Notes under the pieces: model-generated
Database searches by the model: none
Seen by the model: only the letters and a program-made list of their open reading frames with translations
Told to the model about the DNA's origin: nothing
In this document: positions 8,468 through 19,888 of the stretch, piece by piece
Position numbering within the stretch: the stretch's first letter is position 1
How the letters are laid out: every line of letters starts with the position of its first letter
From: Allobosea vaviloviae
Lineage (GTDB): Bacteria; Pseudomonadota; Alphaproteobacteria; Rhizobiales; Beijerinckiaceae
Assembly: GCF_001298265.1 (NCBI RefSeq)
Contig: NZ_LGSZ01000048.1
Span: 62,001-126,000 of the forward strand
Length of the DNA: 64,000 nt
Direction: 5' to 3'
Program-made: the position numbers and the translations under genes

Positions 8468-8697
8468 GCCTGGCACCCCCGGGCGTCCTGGACCACCGTC
8501 CCATGGCCGATCGCGCCATGCCTGCCCAGCCTCCAGGCAGAATCGCGGCCGATCGCCCAATGCGGCAGCGTCGGCGGGATTGACTGTCGAAGATCGGCTG
8601 CGCAGGCTCGACGGCGTCGGCGCAACGCGCCGAGCTTGGCGGGGATTGTCGACATGCAGGTCGCAGACGAGTTGATGACGGATTTGCGCACCGGGAC

Positions 8698-10827
8698 ATG
8701 AGCGGATCGCCAGCCTTGCCTCTCGCCGCGCCTGGGACCGGCGCCCTTCGCCTCGGCGTCGATATCGGCGGCACCTTCACGGATTTCGCCCTGGTCGATG
8801 GCGCCGGCCGCCGTGTCGGCGTCCACAAGCAGCTCACCACGCCCAACGACCCCTCCTTTGCCGTGCTGGAGGGCACGCGGCGCATCCTGACTGAGACCGG
8901 CATCGCGCTCGCGGAGCTGAGCGAGATCGTGCATGGCACGACGCTGGTGACGAACGCGCTGATCGAGCGGCGCGGGGCGCGCACCGGCATGCTGGTCACG
9001 GAGGGGTTCCGAGACCTCTTCGATATCGGCAAGGAGCGGCGCTACGACCTGTTCGACATGCGGCTGCTCTTCGCCGAGCCGCTGGTCGAGCGGGCGCATC
9101 GCGCCGAGGTGCCCGAGCGTCTGCGCCATGACGGCGTGGTGCTGACGCCGCTCGACGAGGACGCCGTGCGCGCAGCCGTGACGCGGCTGGTCGAGCAGGA
9201 GGGCATCGAGGCGCTGGCGATCTGCTATCTGCACGCCTATGCCAGCGACGCCCATGAGGTGCGCAGCCGCGAGATCGCGCAGGCGCTCTATCCGCAGCTT
9301 CCCATCTCGCATTCGGCCGATGTCTTTCCCTACCGCCGCGAGTTCGAGCGCTGGACCACGACTTGCGCCAACGCCCATGCGCAACCGCTGGTGGACAGCT
9401 ATCTGTCGCGACTCGAAGACGGGCTTGGCGCGATGGGCTTTGCCGGGCGCCTCTGGGTCATCGGCTCCAGCGGCGGGCTGATGACGCCGCAGACGGCGCG
9501 GCGCTACCCGGTTCGCCTGCTCGAATCCGGGCCTGCCGCCGGTGTGCTGATGTCGGCGCGGTTCGGCGTCGAGGGCGGCCGCGACAGCATCCTGTCCTTC
9601 GATCTCGGCGGCACCACCGCCAAGGGCGCGCTGGTGCGGCAGGGCAAGCCCTTGCGGAGCTACACCTTCGAAGCAGCGCATGCCTATGACTATCGCAGCG
9701 GCAGCGGGCTTTTGCTGCAGATCCCGGTGATCGACATGACCGAGATCGGGGCGGGCGGCGGCAGCATCGTCTCGCTCGATGCCCTCGGTCGCATGCGTGT
9801 CGGCCCGCGCAGCGCCGGGGCCGATCCGGGACCGGCCTGCTACGGCCGGGGTGGGACCCAGCCGACGCTAACCGACGCCAATCTCGTGCTCGGCTATCTC
9901 GACGGCGGCTCCTTCCTCGGCGGGCGGATGGCGCTCGACGTCGGGGCCGCGAAGCAGGCGATCGAAGACGGGGTCGGAGCGACGCTCGGGCTGTCGCTGG
10001 AGCGCGCCGCCTGGGGCATCCACGACATTGCCAATGAGGACATCGCGCGGGCCTTCCGGATGCATGCGACCGAGCGCGGCTTCGACTACCGCAATTGCAG
10101 CATGGTCGCCTTCGGCGGCGGCGGGCCGATCCATGCCGCGCGCATCGCCCGCAAGCTCAGAGTACCCCGCGTGATCTTCCCGGCCGGCGCGGGCGTGATG
10201 TCGGCCTTCGGCATGCTCTCGGGCGCGCCCTCCTTCGAGACGATGCGGGCCTTCCCGCGCCGGCTCGACGATCTGGCCGAGGACGAGATCGCGACCGTTC
10301 TGGGCGAGCTCGAAGCCGAGGCCGCGGCGCCGCTGCTGGTCTGCGGCGTGCTGCCATCGCAGATCATCCGGGAGCGGCGCGTCGACATGCGCTATCTCGG
10401 CCAGGGCCATGATATCGAGGTGCCGCTTCCAGCCGATGCCTCAGCCTCGGAGCTGCTGCGCCTGCTGCCGGACCTTTTCGCCGCGCGCTATCGCGAAATC
10501 TTCCATGCCAACCTGCCCGGCCTGGTCGAGATCGTCGGCTGGAAGGTCGAGGCGAGCGGCCCCGCACCCGAGCGGTTCATGACCTCGCCGGACACAGCCG
10601 GTTCACGCGGGACATCGCTCAAGGGCGAACGGGCGGCCTGGTTCCCGAGCCTTGGCGGCTATGTCACCTGCCCCGTGCATGAGCGCCTGAACCTCGCGCC
10701 GGGCATGACCATTACCGGGCCGGCATTGATCGAGGAGCCGGAATCGACCTGCCTGCTCGACGCCGGCGACGTCGCGGTGGTGGACGAACGCCATAACCTC
10801 GTCGCCGAAATCGGAGCCGCATCATGA
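8698..10827 (+). CDS. Hydantoinase/oxoprolinase family protein, subunit A (HyuA-like)
   Basis: A 709-residue HyuA-type subunit with the N-terminal actin-like ATPase fold: RLGVDIGGTFTDFALV near the start, HGTTLVTNALIERRGA, and the second phosphate loop SFDLGGTTAKGAL near residue 300. The C-terminal third carries VAFGGGGPIHAARIA and the AGAGVMSAFGM loop of the family. Members are ATP-dependent N-methylhydantoinases, 5-oxoprolinases or acetone/acetophenone carboxylases; the two-gene A plus B arrangement fits N-methylhydantoinase or a related cyclic amidase. The ATG overlaps nothing upstream and has only a weak Shine-Dalgarno. Its stop overlaps the hyuB start by 4 bp (ATGA). Confidence 0.87.
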   Translation: MSGSPALPLAAPGTGALRLGVDIGGTFTDFALVDGAGRRVGVHKQLTTPNDPSFAVLEGTRRILTETGIALAELSEIVHGTTLVTNALIERRGARTGMLVTEGFRDLFDIGKERRYDLFDMRLLFAEPLVERAHRAEVPERLRHDGVVLTPLDEDAVRAAVTRLVEQEGIEALAICYLHAYASDAHEVRSREIAQALYPQLPISHSADVFPYRREFERWTTTCANAHAQPLVDSYLSRLEDGLGAMGFAGRLWVIGSSGGLMTPQTARRYPVRLLESGPAAGVLMSARFGVEGGRDSILSFDLGGTTAKGALVRQGKPLRSYTFEAAHAYDYRSGSGLLLQIPVIDMTEIGAGGGSIVSLDALGRMRVGPRSAGADPGPACYGRGGTQPTLTDANLVLGYLDGGSFLGGRMALDVGAAKQAIEDGVGATLGLSLERAAWGIHDIANEDIARAFRMHATERGFDYRNCSMVAFGGGGPIHAARIARKLRVPRVIFPAGAGVMSAFGMLSGAPSFETMRAFPRRLDDLAEDEIATVLGELEAEAAAPLLVCGVLPSQIIRERRVDMRYLGQGHDIEVPLPADASASELLRLLPDLFAARYREIFHANLPGLVEIVGWKVEASGPAPERFMTSPDTAGSRGTSLKGERAAWFPSLGGYVTCPVHERLNLAPGMTITGPALIEEPESTCLLDAGDVAVVDERHNLVAEIGAAS

Positions 10828-12482
10828 CTCGCGCGCTCGATCCGGTCGATATCGCGATCGGCTGGGACCGGCTGATCTCGATCGTCGACGAGGGCGCCGC
10901 CGCGCTGATCCGCACCTCGTTCTCGACGCTCGTGCGCGAGGGGCTCGACCTCTCCGTGATGCTGTTCGATGCGCAGGGTCGGATGATCGCGCAGAGCACG
11001 AAATGCATCCCTGTCTTCATCGGCACCGCGCCGGTGACCATGGCGGCGATGCTGGCAAAGCACCCGCCACAGACGCTGCGGCCCGGCGACGTCGTCGTCT
11101 CGAACGATCCCGTCATCGGCACCGGGCATATGTTCGACATCGCGGTGATGCGGCCGATCTTCCGGGGCGATGCAATCGTCGCCTATGCGATGAGCATCAC
11201 CCATCTGCCGGATATCGGCGGCATGGGCTTTTCGGCGGCGGCGACGGAAATCTACCATGAGGGCTTGCGGCTGCCGATCTGGAAGCTGTTCGACGCCGGC
11301 CGGCGCGACGAGAACCTGATCGACCTGATCGCGCTGAATGTGCGCGTGCCCGACCAGGTGCTGGGCGACATCATGGCCAATGTCAGCTGCATCGAGATCG
11401 TCGGCCGCCAGCTCATCGATTTCATGGACGAGGCCGGCCTCGACAGCCTGGGGCCGATCGCCGACGCGATCCTCTCCCAGACGGAAGCGGCCGTGCGCGC
11501 CGCGCTGACAGCGATCCCGGACGGGATCTACGAGAATAGCCTGGACGTCGAGGCGCTGGACGAGGTGCGCCGGCTCTGCTGCCGCATCGAGAAGCGCGGC
11601 GACGCAGTTTCGATCGATTTCGCGGAGACGGGGCCTTGCGTGCGGGCCGGCATCAACGTGCCGTTCTCCTATACGAAGTCGATGGCGCTCTACACGCTGA
11701 AATGCGTCGCGACGCCGAAGCTGCCCAATAATGACGGCGCGACCGCACCCATCACGGTTTGCGCGCCCATCGATTGCATCCTGAACGCCGTGCCGCCCGC
11801 CCCATCGGCCGGACGGCACACAATCGGCCATTTCATTATGCCGCTGCTGTTCGGCGCGCTGGCCGAGATCGTGCCCGAGCGCGTCACGGCCGGCAGCGGG
11901 TTGATCAACATGATGACGTTTCAGGGCCGGCTCCCCGACGGCACTGCGGCGACGACCGGCTATTTCGCGGCCGGCGGCTTCGGCGCCATGAGCGGGCTCG
12001 ACGGCCGGCCGACCACTCCGGGCTCGTCCAACATGGGCAGCACGCCGACCGAGATCTTCGAGCCGTTGAGCGGATTGCTGGTGGAGCGCAAGGCGCTGCG
12101 GCCCGATTCCGGCGGCGCCGGGCAGTTCCGCGGCGGGCCGGGGCAGGACGTCGTGATGCGCAACGACAGCGGCCATCCCATGACGCTGTTCTCGATGGCG
12201 AACCGGACGCAGTTTCCGGCGCTCGGCATCGCCGGCGGGCTGCCGGGCGCGCGGCGCGAACATCTGGTCAATGGGCAGGCGATCGCGGCGCAAGGGCGCC
12301 ACGAACTGGCTCCCGGCGACCGGCTCACGCTGCAGGAGGCCGGAGGAGCAGGTTTCGGGCCGCCAGCGGCCCGGCGGCGCGAGCAGATCGAGGACGACAT
12401 CCGGAGGGGTTTCGTCACCCGTGACGGCGTGGCACGCGACTATGGCGCTGCAGAGTTTGGCATGGACACGGACGAGACATAG
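10824..12482 (+). CDS. Hydantoinase B/oxoprolinase family protein (HyuB-like)
   Basis: A 552-residue HyuB-type subunit, near the usual 550-600 length. Family hallmarks are the early SFSTLVREGLDLSVMLFD, the SNDPVIGTGHMFDIAVMRP metal-site region near residue 95, and the late GLLVERKALRPDSGGAGQFR segment. It pairs with the upstream A subunit, with ATGA coupling, to form an ATP-dependent ring-opening or carboxylating enzyme. No amidohydrolase for the opened product follows; instead a MocR regulator lies 56 bp downstream, so the substrate cannot be read from context. Confidence 0.87.
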   Translation: MTRALDPVDIAIGWDRLISIVDEGAAALIRTSFSTLVREGLDLSVMLFDAQGRMIAQSTKCIPVFIGTAPVTMAAMLAKHPPQTLRPGDVVVSNDPVIGTGHMFDIAVMRPIFRGDAIVAYAMSITHLPDIGGMGFSAAATEIYHEGLRLPIWKLFDAGRRDENLIDLIALNVRVPDQVLGDIMANVSCIEIVGRQLIDFMDEAGLDSLGPIADAILSQTEAAVRAALTAIPDGIYENSLDVEALDEVRRLCCRIEKRGDAVSIDFAETGPCVRAGINVPFSYTKSMALYTLKCVATPKLPNNDGATAPITVCAPIDCILNAVPPAPSAGRHTIGHFIMPLLFGALAEIVPERVTAGSGLINMMTFQGRLPDGTAATTGYFAAGGFGAMSGLDGRPTTPGSSNMGSTPTEIFEPLSGLLVERKALRPDSGGAGQFRGGPGQDVVMRNDSGHPMTLFSMANRTQFPALGIAGGLPGARREHLVNGQAIAAQGRHELAPGDRLTLQEAGGAGFGPPAARRREQIEDDIRRGFVTRDGVARDYGAAEFGMDTDET

Positions 12483-12538
12483 CATCCGTCGGTCACGAGC
12501 TTGCCCGCTTGCACGATCCGGACAATATAGCGGTGCGT

Positions 12539-13942
12539 ATGGATGTGCCGGGGTTCCGTGGAATGGCGCAAGACGACAGCATCGCATGGATCGGCCGGCT
12601 CGATCCGGCGGGGGGGCCGCGCTATCTCCAGATCGCCGACCGGATCACGCAGGCCGTCGCCGTCGGCACGCTGCGGCCGGGAGACCGGCTGCCGCCGCAG
12701 CGCCGGCTCGCAGACCTGCTCGATATCGACCTGACGACCGTGACCCGCGCCTATGCCGAGGCGCGCCAGCGCAACCTGCTCGACGCCGTGACCGGGCGCG
12801 GCTCCTTCATCGCGGCACAGCCGGACGCCTCCGGGCCTCCGGTCGATCTCAGCATGAACATCCCGCCCGCGCCCAAGGGCGTGCGGCTGGCCGAACTGAT
12901 GCAGCGCGGTATCGCCGAGGTCCTGGCACGCGCCAGCGCCGACCGGCTGATGACTTATCATGTCGGCCCCGGCTCGCTGTCCGACCGGGCGGCCGGCTGC
13001 GCCTGGCTCGAACCCGTGCTGGGACGCATCGAGCCGCAGCGTCTGATCGTGGCGCCAGGCGCGCAGCCGGCGCTGGTCGCGCTGCTGAACGTGTTGGCGC
13101 GGCCGGGCGAGGCCGTGCTGTGTGAACCGTTGACCTATCCTGGGCTGCTCGCCGCCGCCCGGCAGCGAGGTCTGCGGCCGGTCCCGGTCGTGGGCGACGA
13201 CGAGGGCTTGCGCCCCGACGCGCTCGAAGCCGCCATTCGCGAGCACGTCGCGCGGCTGCTCTGCCTGACCCCGACGATCCAGAACCCGACCACCATCACT
13301 ATGCCGTTGGAGCGCCGCCGGCAGATCGTCGCGGTCGCGCGGGCGCATGGATTGAGCATCGTCGAAGACGACCCCTACAGCCTGCTCGCCACGGATGCGC
13401 CGCCGGCCATCGCCGCGCTGGCGCCGGAACTGACGCATCATGTCGCGACGCTGTCGAAGACGCTGACGCCCGGCCTGCGCACAGCCTTCATCGTCATGCC
13501 CAAGGGCACGAGTCCCGACGCGCTGGTCCAGGCGCTGCGCGCGATCACGCTGATGCCGGCGCCGCTGATGACGGCGTTGGCGACGCACTGGATCAGGGTC
13601 GGCGCGGCCGGCGACCTGCTCGACGGCGTGCGCCGCGAGGCGGCGGCGCGGCAGGCTCTGGCGCGTGCGATCCTGCCATCTTCGGGCCGCAGCCATCCCA
13701 ATGGCCTGCATATCTGGCAGCCATTGCCGGCGCATTGGGACCGTCACCGCCTGATCGAGGCCGCGCGCCGCGCGGGGCTCGGCGTCACGCCGTCGGATGC
13801 GTTCAGCGTCGAGGGCCGGGCGCCGGACGCGGTGCGGATTTCGCTGGGGGGCGTGCCCGACCGGGCGCGGCTTGGCGAGGCCTTGACGACGCTCGCCGCC
13901 ATCATCGGCGATGAGCGCGTGGCTGACCACGCCGTCGTTTGA
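12539..13942 (+). CDS. MocR-type transcriptional regulator (GntR HTH fused to aminotransferase fold)
   Basis: About 467 residues. The N-terminal winged helix-turn-helix (about residues 20-90) shows the GntR pattern GTLRPGDRLPPQRRLADLL then DLTTVTRAY. The rest is a fold-type I aminotransferase domain with the pyridoxal-phosphate Lys307 in LSKTLTPG and the cofactor Asp/Tyr in VEDDPY. Such proteins sense a PLP adduct and usually activate neighbouring amino-acid or vitamin genes. I placed the start at the ATG at 12539; a TTG at 12509 and an ATG at 12563 are alternatives because no Shine-Dalgarno is convincing. It follows hyuAB co-directionally and is its likely regulator. Confidence 0.85.
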   Translation: MDVPGFRGMAQDDSIAWIGRLDPAGGPRYLQIADRITQAVAVGTLRPGDRLPPQRRLADLLDIDLTTVTRAYAEARQRNLLDAVTGRGSFIAAQPDASGPPVDLSMNIPPAPKGVRLAELMQRGIAEVLARASADRLMTYHVGPGSLSDRAAGCAWLEPVLGRIEPQRLIVAPGAQPALVALLNVLARPGEAVLCEPLTYPGLLAAARQRGLRPVPVVGDDEGLRPDALEAAIREHVARLLCLTPTIQNPTTITMPLERRRQIVAVARAHGLSIVEDDPYSLLATDAPPAIAALAPELTHHVATLSKTLTPGLRTAFIVMPKGTSPDALVQALRAITLMPAPLMTALATHWIRVGAAGDLLDGVRREAAARQALARAILPSSGRSHPNGLHIWQPLPAHWDRHRLIEAARRAGLGVTPSDAFSVEGRAPDAVRISLGGVPDRARLGEALTTLAAIIGDERVADHAVV

Positions 13943-13950
13943 GTGTCCGA

Positions 13951-14352
13951 TCAGCCTTCCGGCTCGTCACGCTCCTTCGGCCGGGCGAGACGCCCCTCCT
14001 CGGCCTTGTGGAAGAACTGCGCCGCGACGAGCCAGCCCTTGAGCGGCTGCAAGGGCGGAATGCAGGTCAGCAGGATCAGCGGCAGCGTCGTGACGAGATG
14101 GACCCAGGTCGGCGGATTATAGGTCAGCTCGAGCCAGAGCGGGAACGCGGCCGCCGGCACGCAGACGAACATCATCACGAAGAAGGCCGGACCATCGGCG
14201 GGATCGGCGAAGGAATAGTCGAGGCCGCAGACCTCGCAGGACGGGCGCAGTTTCAGGAAGCTCTGGAACAGATGCCCCTTGCCGCAGCGCGGGCAGCGTC
14301 CGCGCAGCCCGGTCTGCAGCGGTGAGAGTGGCGGCCATTGCTCGCCGGACAT
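13951..14352 (-). CDS. DUF983 family zinc-ribbon membrane protein
   Basis: A 133-residue DUF983 protein. Two CxxC knuckles (Cys20/Cys23 and Cys39/Cys42) form a likely zinc ribbon, followed by FADPADGPAFFVMM, the family signature, and two membrane segments (about 55-78 and 84-104). Function is unknown; alphaproteobacterial homologues are often near cytochrome oxidase genes, but not here. It converges with the MocR gene only 8 bp away and has its own upstream region with a 20-bp AT-rich palindrome. Confidence 0.85.
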   Translation of the reverse strand: MSGEQWPPLSPLQTGLRGRCPRCGKGHLFQSFLKLRPSCEVCGLDYSFADPADGPAFFVMMFVCVPAAAFPLWLELTYNPPTWVHLVTTLPLILLTCIPPLQPLKGWLVAAQFFHKAEEGRLARPKERDEPEG

Positions 14353-14410
14353 GACGGTCTCCCGAAAGCGCGCCGCATGGCCGGCGCCGCCTTCACATGG
14401 GAGCGGATGA

Positions 14411-14430
14411 ATACAATGTCAATATTGTAT
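14411..14430. promoter_or_regulatory. AT-rich inverted repeat upstream of the DUF983 gene
   Basis: ATACAAT-GTCAAT-ATTGTAT has perfect 7-bp arms in an otherwise GC-rich region, 59 bp before the DUF983 start. On the minus strand a TTGACA hexamer lies inside it, so a bound repressor would cover the -35 box. It resembles GntR-type operators; the cognate protein is unknown. Confidence 0.4.
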
Positions 14431-14461
14431 GCATCACTGCGGACGGCCTGCGGCAATCCGC

Positions 14462-15859
14462 TCAGATATGAATGGCGTGGCCGAGCGCCTTGAGGGCTGC
14501 CTCCTGGAAGCCTTCGCCCAACGTCGGATGGGCGTGGATCGTGCCCGCGACGTCTTCCAGCGTCGCGCCCATCTCGATGGCGAGGCCAAACGCGGTCGAA
14601 AGCTCGGAAACACCGGAGCCAACTGCCTGGATGCCCAGCACGAGCTGCGTTTCGGAATGGGCGACGATGCGGACGAAGCCCTGCTCGCCGTCGCGGGTCA
14701 TCGCCCGGCCATTGGCGGCGAAGGGGAACTGGCCGATCTTGACGTCGAGCCCGGCGCGCTTGGCGTCTTCGGGGGATAGTCCCGCCGAGACGATTTCGGG
14801 ATGGGTGAAGCAGATCGCCGGGATGCAACGCTTGTCCCAGGCGCGGGGCAGCCCGGCTGCGATCTCCGCGACCATCTCGCCCTGGGCCATGGCGCGGTGG
14901 GCCAGCATCGGCTCGCCGGTGACGTCGCCGATGGCATGGATGCCGCGCATCGTGGTTTCGCAGCGTTCATTGATGCGGATGAAGCGGCCATCCATGTCGA
15001 GCACCAGCTCCTCCAGGCCGAGGCCAGCCGTGGCGGGCGCCCTTCCGACCGTGACGAGGATTTTGTCGGCGGCGATGCGGCGCTCCTGGCCGTCCGCCGT
15101 CTCGACCAGCAGGGCGTCGCCCTTGGGCGTGGCGCCGCGCGCCTTGGCGCCGAGCAGGACCTCGACGCCGAGCGCGGTGAGCTGCTTTGCAACCGGCGCG
15201 GTCAGTTCGGCGTCGTAGAGCGGCAGGATGCGCCCTTGCGCCTCCACGACCGTGACCTGGCTGCCGAGCCTGGCGAAGGCGATGCCGAGTTCCAGCCCGA
15301 TATAGCCGCCGCCGACGACGGCGAGGCGCCTCGGCACCTCCGAAAGAGACAACGCTTCCGTCGAGGAGATGACCGCGCCGCCGAAGGGCAGGAACGGCAA
15401 TTCGACCGGGACCGAGCCGGTCGCGATGACGATCCGCTCAGTGCGGATCACCTTGGGGCCTGTCTCGGTCTCGACCACGACGGTCTTGCCGTCGCGGAAG
15501 CGGGCGCGGCCATGGACGATCTTGACCTTGGCCTTGCGAAGCAGGCCGGCGACGCCGTTGTTGAGGCGCGCGACGATGCCGTCCTTCCAGGCGACAGCCT
15601 TGCCGAAATCGAGGGCGGGCGCGCCGGCCGTCAGGCCGAAGGGCGTCTTGCCGGCTGCGGCGTGGACCGCCTTCTCGAATTCCTCGGCGACATGGATCAT
15701 CGCCTTGGAGGGGATGCAGCCGACATTCAGGCAGGTGCCGCCGAGCTTGCCGCTTTCGACGATGACGGTGTCGATGCCGAGCTGCCCGGCGCGGATGGCG
15801 CAGACATAACCGCCAGGGCCGGCGCCGATGACGAGCAGCTTGCAGATGATCTCGGTCAT
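14462..15859 (-). CDS. lpd: Dihydrolipoyl dehydrogenase (E3) of the branched-chain complex
   Basis: A 465-residue flavoprotein disulfide reductase. The FAD loop GAGPGG (12-17), the redox pair Cys43/Cys48 in [13 protein letters not shown], the NAD loop [12 protein letters not shown] and the C-terminal active-site HAHPTLGE are all present. It reoxidises dihydrolipoamide of the E2 subunit with NAD. The start at 15859 is fixed by GGTGGAG seven bases upstream; the frame remains open to 15904, but that lies in the repeat-containing gap. It is the last gene of the bkd operon, separated from bkdB by 173 bp that hold a large palindromic repeat. Confidence 0.93.
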   Translation of the reverse strand: MTEIICKLLVIGAGPGGYVCAIRAGQLGIDTVIVESGKLGGTCLNVGCIPSKAMIHVAEEFEKAVHAAAGKTPFGLTAGAPALDFGKAVAWKDGIVARLNNGVAGLLRKAKVKIVHGRARFRDGKTVVVETETGPKVIRTERIVIATGSVPVELPFLPFGGAVISSTEALSLSEVPRRLAVVGGGYIGLELGIAFARLGSQVTVVEAQGRILPLYDAELTAPVAKQLTALGVEVLLGAKARGATPKGDALLVETADGQERRIAADKILVTVGRAPATAGLGLEELVLDMDGRFIRINERCETTMRGIHAIGDVTGEPMLAHRAMAQGEMVAEIAAGLPRAWDKRCIPAICFTHPEIVSAGLSPEDAKRAGLDVKIGQFPFAANGRAMTRDGEQGFVRIVAHSETQLVLGIQAVGSGVSELSTAFGLAIEMGATLEDVAGTIHAHPTLGEGFQEAALKALGHAIHI

Positions 15860-15907
15860 GACTGAACTCCACCCGGAACCGGGAAGGCTTTCCATTGGAA
15901 ACACGCG

Positions 15908-16000
15908 GTCGTCCCGGGCGACCGAAGGGAGATCCGGGACCCATTCCGGAACGGTTCAGGCATGGATCCCGGATCTCCGCTTCGCTGCGTCCGGGATGAC
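15908..16000. repeat. Palindromic intergenic repeat, family A, copy 1 (inside bkd operon)
   Basis: About 93 bp with long imperfect arms that read GTCGTCCCGG...GATCCGGGACCCAT and its counterpart ATGGATCCCGGATCTCC...CCGGGATGAC. It shares arm sequence with the element at 20433-20528. It lies between bkdB and lpd on the transcribed strand, so the mRNA would carry a large hairpin there. Confidence 0.8.
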
Positions 16001-16032
16001 CCCGTGAATTTCATCGGACAATCGCCAAGGCA

Positions 16033-17358
16033 TCAAAGGTCCACAAACAGCAGAGCCGGGTTTTCCAGCAGTTCCTTGAGGCGCTGCACGAAGACCGCAG
16101 CATCCCAGCCATCGACGACGCGGTGGTCGAAGCTCGACGACAGGTTCATCATCTTGCGCGGGACGAAGGTCGTGCCGTCCCAGACTGGCCGGACCATCAT
16201 CTTGTTGACGCCGACAATGGCGACCTCGGGGTGATTGATTACGGGCGTCGTCGCGATGCCGCCCATGGCGCCCAGCGAGGTGATGGTGATCGTCGAGCCG
16301 GTGAGCTCGTCGCGGGTCGCGGTGCCGTCGCGGGCGCGCTCGGCGATGCGGTTCAGTTCGAGCGCGCAGCCGAAGATGTCGCGGGCCTCGGCATGCTTCA
16401 CGACCGGGACCATCAGCCCGCCCGGCGTCTGCGTGGCGATGCCGAGATGGATGCTGGCATGCTGGTGAACGATGCCGGCCTCATCGTCGAAGAGCGCGTT
16501 CAGATTGGGCTGCTCGGCCAGCGCCTTGACCATAGCGCGCATCAGGAAGGGCAGCAGCGTCAGCTTGGGCCGTTCCGGCGTCGGCTTCTTGTTGAGCGTC
16601 GCGCGCAGATCCTCCAGCGGGGAGACGTTGACCTCCTCGACGATGGTAATGTGCGGGATGCGCGATTTCGACAGCGCCATCTTTTCGGCGATGCGCCGGC
16701 GCAGGCCGACGATCTTGACGTCGGTGACGCCTGATTTCTCGGACAGGCCGGGCTTGCGCTCGGCCTCGGGGCCGCGCAGCAGGAAGGCGTCGATATCCTC
16801 GTGCAGGATGCGGCCGGCGGGTCCTGTGCCGGCGATCTGCCGCAGGTCGATGCCGGCCTCGCGCGCCTTCAGGCGCACGGCGGGCGAGGCAACCGGCTTT
16901 TCGCCGGCTGCGCGCCTCGGCGCGGCGACAGCGGCAGCCTGCGGCGGAGCGGTTCGCTTGGGCACCGATGTCGGCATCGCCACGGGCGCGGCAGGCTCGG
17001 GTGCCTTCGGCTTCGCAGGAGCAGATTGCGGTGCCGGCGTCTCCGGGGCGGGCTCGGATGCGATGGAAACCTCGGGTTCCGGTTCCGCGGCCGGCTCCGG
17101 TGCGGTGCGCGCGTCGCCCGCGATCTTCAGGCGCACGATGGCGGAGCCGATCGCGACCGTGTCGCCGATCTCGGCGCCGATCCAGAGCACCTCGCCGTCG
17201 GTGGGTGCGGGAATCTCGACGGTGGCCTTGTCGGTCATCACGGCGGCGAGGAGGTCGTCCTCACGGACGATGTCGCCGACCTTGACGTGCCACTCGACCA
17301 GTTCGGCCTCGGCGATGCCTTCGCCGACATCGGGCAGCTTGATGATGCGCTCAGCCAT
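16033..17358 (-). CDS. bkdB: Branched-chain 2-oxoacid dehydrogenase E2 (lipoamide acyltransferase)
   Basis: A 441-residue E2. One lipoyl domain (residues 3-78) has Lys44 in [10 protein letters not shown]; a proline/alanine linker follows; the peripheral-subunit-binding domain reads [20 protein letters not shown]; and the catalytic domain ends with [10 protein letters not shown], where His412 and Asp416 act in acyl transfer. It forms the complex core and passes isobutyryl-, isovaleryl- or 2-methylbutyryl groups to CoA. The start codon ATG shares its A with the stop of bkdA2 (TGATG), giving coupled translation; the longer open frame upstream is a bkdA2 shadow. A single lipoyl domain is typical of Bkd rather than of many pyruvate complexes. 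Confidence 0.92.
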   Translation of the reverse strand: MAERIIKLPDVGEGIAEAELVEWHVKVGDIVREDDLLAAVMTDKATVEIPAPTDGEVLWIGAEIGDTVAIGSAIVRLKIAGDARTAPEPAAEPEPEVSIASEPAPETPAPQSAPAKPKAPEPAAPVAMPTSVPKRTAPPQAAAVAAPRRAAGEKPVASPAVRLKAREAGIDLRQIAGTGPAGRILHEDIDAFLLRGPEAERKPGLSEKSGVTDVKIVGLRRRIAEKMALSKSRIPHITIVEEVNVSPLEDLRATLNKKPTPERPKLTLLPFLMRAMVKALAEQPNLNALFDDEAGIVHQHASIHLGIATQTPGGLMVPVVKHAEARDIFGCALELNRIAERARDGTATRDELTGSTITITSLGAMGGIATTPVINHPEVAIVGVNKMMVRPVWDGTTFVPRKMMNLSSSFDHRVVDGWDAAVFVQRLKELLENPALLFVDL

Positions 17359-18374
17359 CAGCGACTCTCCATCAGCTCGGTGAGCGCCCGGCCGACACGG
17401 TCGGGGCCGGGGAAATAGGCCCATTCCTGCGCATGCGGGTAGGGCGTGTCCCAGCCGGCGACGCGGGCGACGGGCGCCTCCAGATGGTAGAAGCAATGCT
17501 CCTGCACCAGGGCTGCGAGCTCGGCGCCGAAGCCGGAGGTCAGCGTCGCCTCGTGCAGCACCATGCAGCGCCCGGTCTTGGATACCGAGGCGACGATGCT
17601 CTCCAGGTCGAGCGGCACCAAGGTCCTGAGATCGATGACCTCGACGTCGATGCCGGTCTCCTGCGCCACCGCCTGCGCGACATGGACCATGGTGCCATAA
17701 GTGACGATCGTGCAGGCGGAACCCTCGCGGCGGATCGCGGCCTTGCCGAGCGGCAGCGCGTAATGCGCCTCGGGGACCTCGCCGAGCTCATGCTTCGACC
17801 AGGGCGTGACCGGGCGGTCGTGATGGCCGTCGAAGGGGCCGTTATAGAGCCGCTTGGGCTCGAGGAAGATGACCGGGTCGGGATCCTCGATCGCCGCGAT
17901 CAGCAGCCCCTTGGCGTCATAGGGGTTCGACGGCACCACCGTCTTCAAGCCCGAGACATGGGTGAACAGGGCTTCCGGGCTCTGGCTGTGGGTCTGGCCA
18001 CCGAAGATGCCGCCGCCGGTCGGCATGCGGATCACGATCGGGCAGGTGAAATCGCCGTTCGAGCGGTAGCGCAGCCGGGCCGCTTCCGAGACGATCTGGT
18101 CGTAGGCCGGATACATGTAATCGGCGAACTGGATCTCGATGCAGGGGCGCAGACCATAGGCCGCCATGCCGACCGCCGTGCCGACGATGCCGAGCTCGCT
18201 GATCGGCGCATCGAAGCAGCGGTTGACGCCGTATTTCTGCTGCAGGCCATGGGTGCAGCGGAACACGCCGCCGAAGAAGCCGACATCCTCGCCATAGACC
18301 ACGACATTGTCGTCGCGGCCCATCGACACGTCCATGGCGGAGCGGATCGCCTCGATCATCGTCATGCGGGCCAT
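17358..18374 (-). CDS. bkdA2: 2-oxoisovalerate dehydrogenase E1 beta subunit
   Basis: A 338-residue transketolase-like E1 beta chain. Recognisable parts are [14 protein letters not shown] at the N-terminus, [20 protein letters not shown] with the TPP-contacting Glu, and the C-terminal [20 protein letters not shown] typical of branched-chain enzymes. It pairs with the alpha chain to decarboxylate 2-oxoisovalerate and relatives. Only 4 bases separate it from bkdA1, and its stop overlaps the bkdB start by one base. Confidence 0.93.
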   Translation of the reverse strand: MARMTMIEAIRSAMDVSMGRDDNVVVYGEDVGFFGGVFRCTHGLQQKYGVNRCFDAPISELGIVGTAVGMAAYGLRPCIEIQFADYMYPAYDQIVSEAARLRYRSNGDFTCPIVIRMPTGGGIFGGQTHSQSPEALFTHVSGLKTVVPSNPYDAKGLLIAAIEDPDPVIFLEPKRLYNGPFDGHHDRPVTPWSKHELGEVPEAHYALPLGKAAIRREGSACTIVTYGTMVHVAQAVAQETGIDVEVIDLRTLVPLDLESIVASVSKTGRCMVLHEATLTSGFGAELAALVQEHCFYHLEAPVARVAGWDTPYPHAQEWAYFPGPDRVGRALTELMESR

Positions 18375-18378
18375 CGCG

Positions 18379-19869
<1,491 letters not shown>

Positions 19870-19888
19870 TTATGCAGGATGATTTCCC

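Noticed and set aside
8468-8697. Repeated GGCCGATCGC and a TGCCTG/CAGGCA hairpin in the gap before hyuA
   Set aside because: Short, GC-only and imperfect; expected by chance at this base composition, so not listed as a feature.
10659-12587. 642-codon minus-strand frame opposite hyuB
   Set aside because: No domains, no ribosome site, low-complexity composition; hyuB is well supported.
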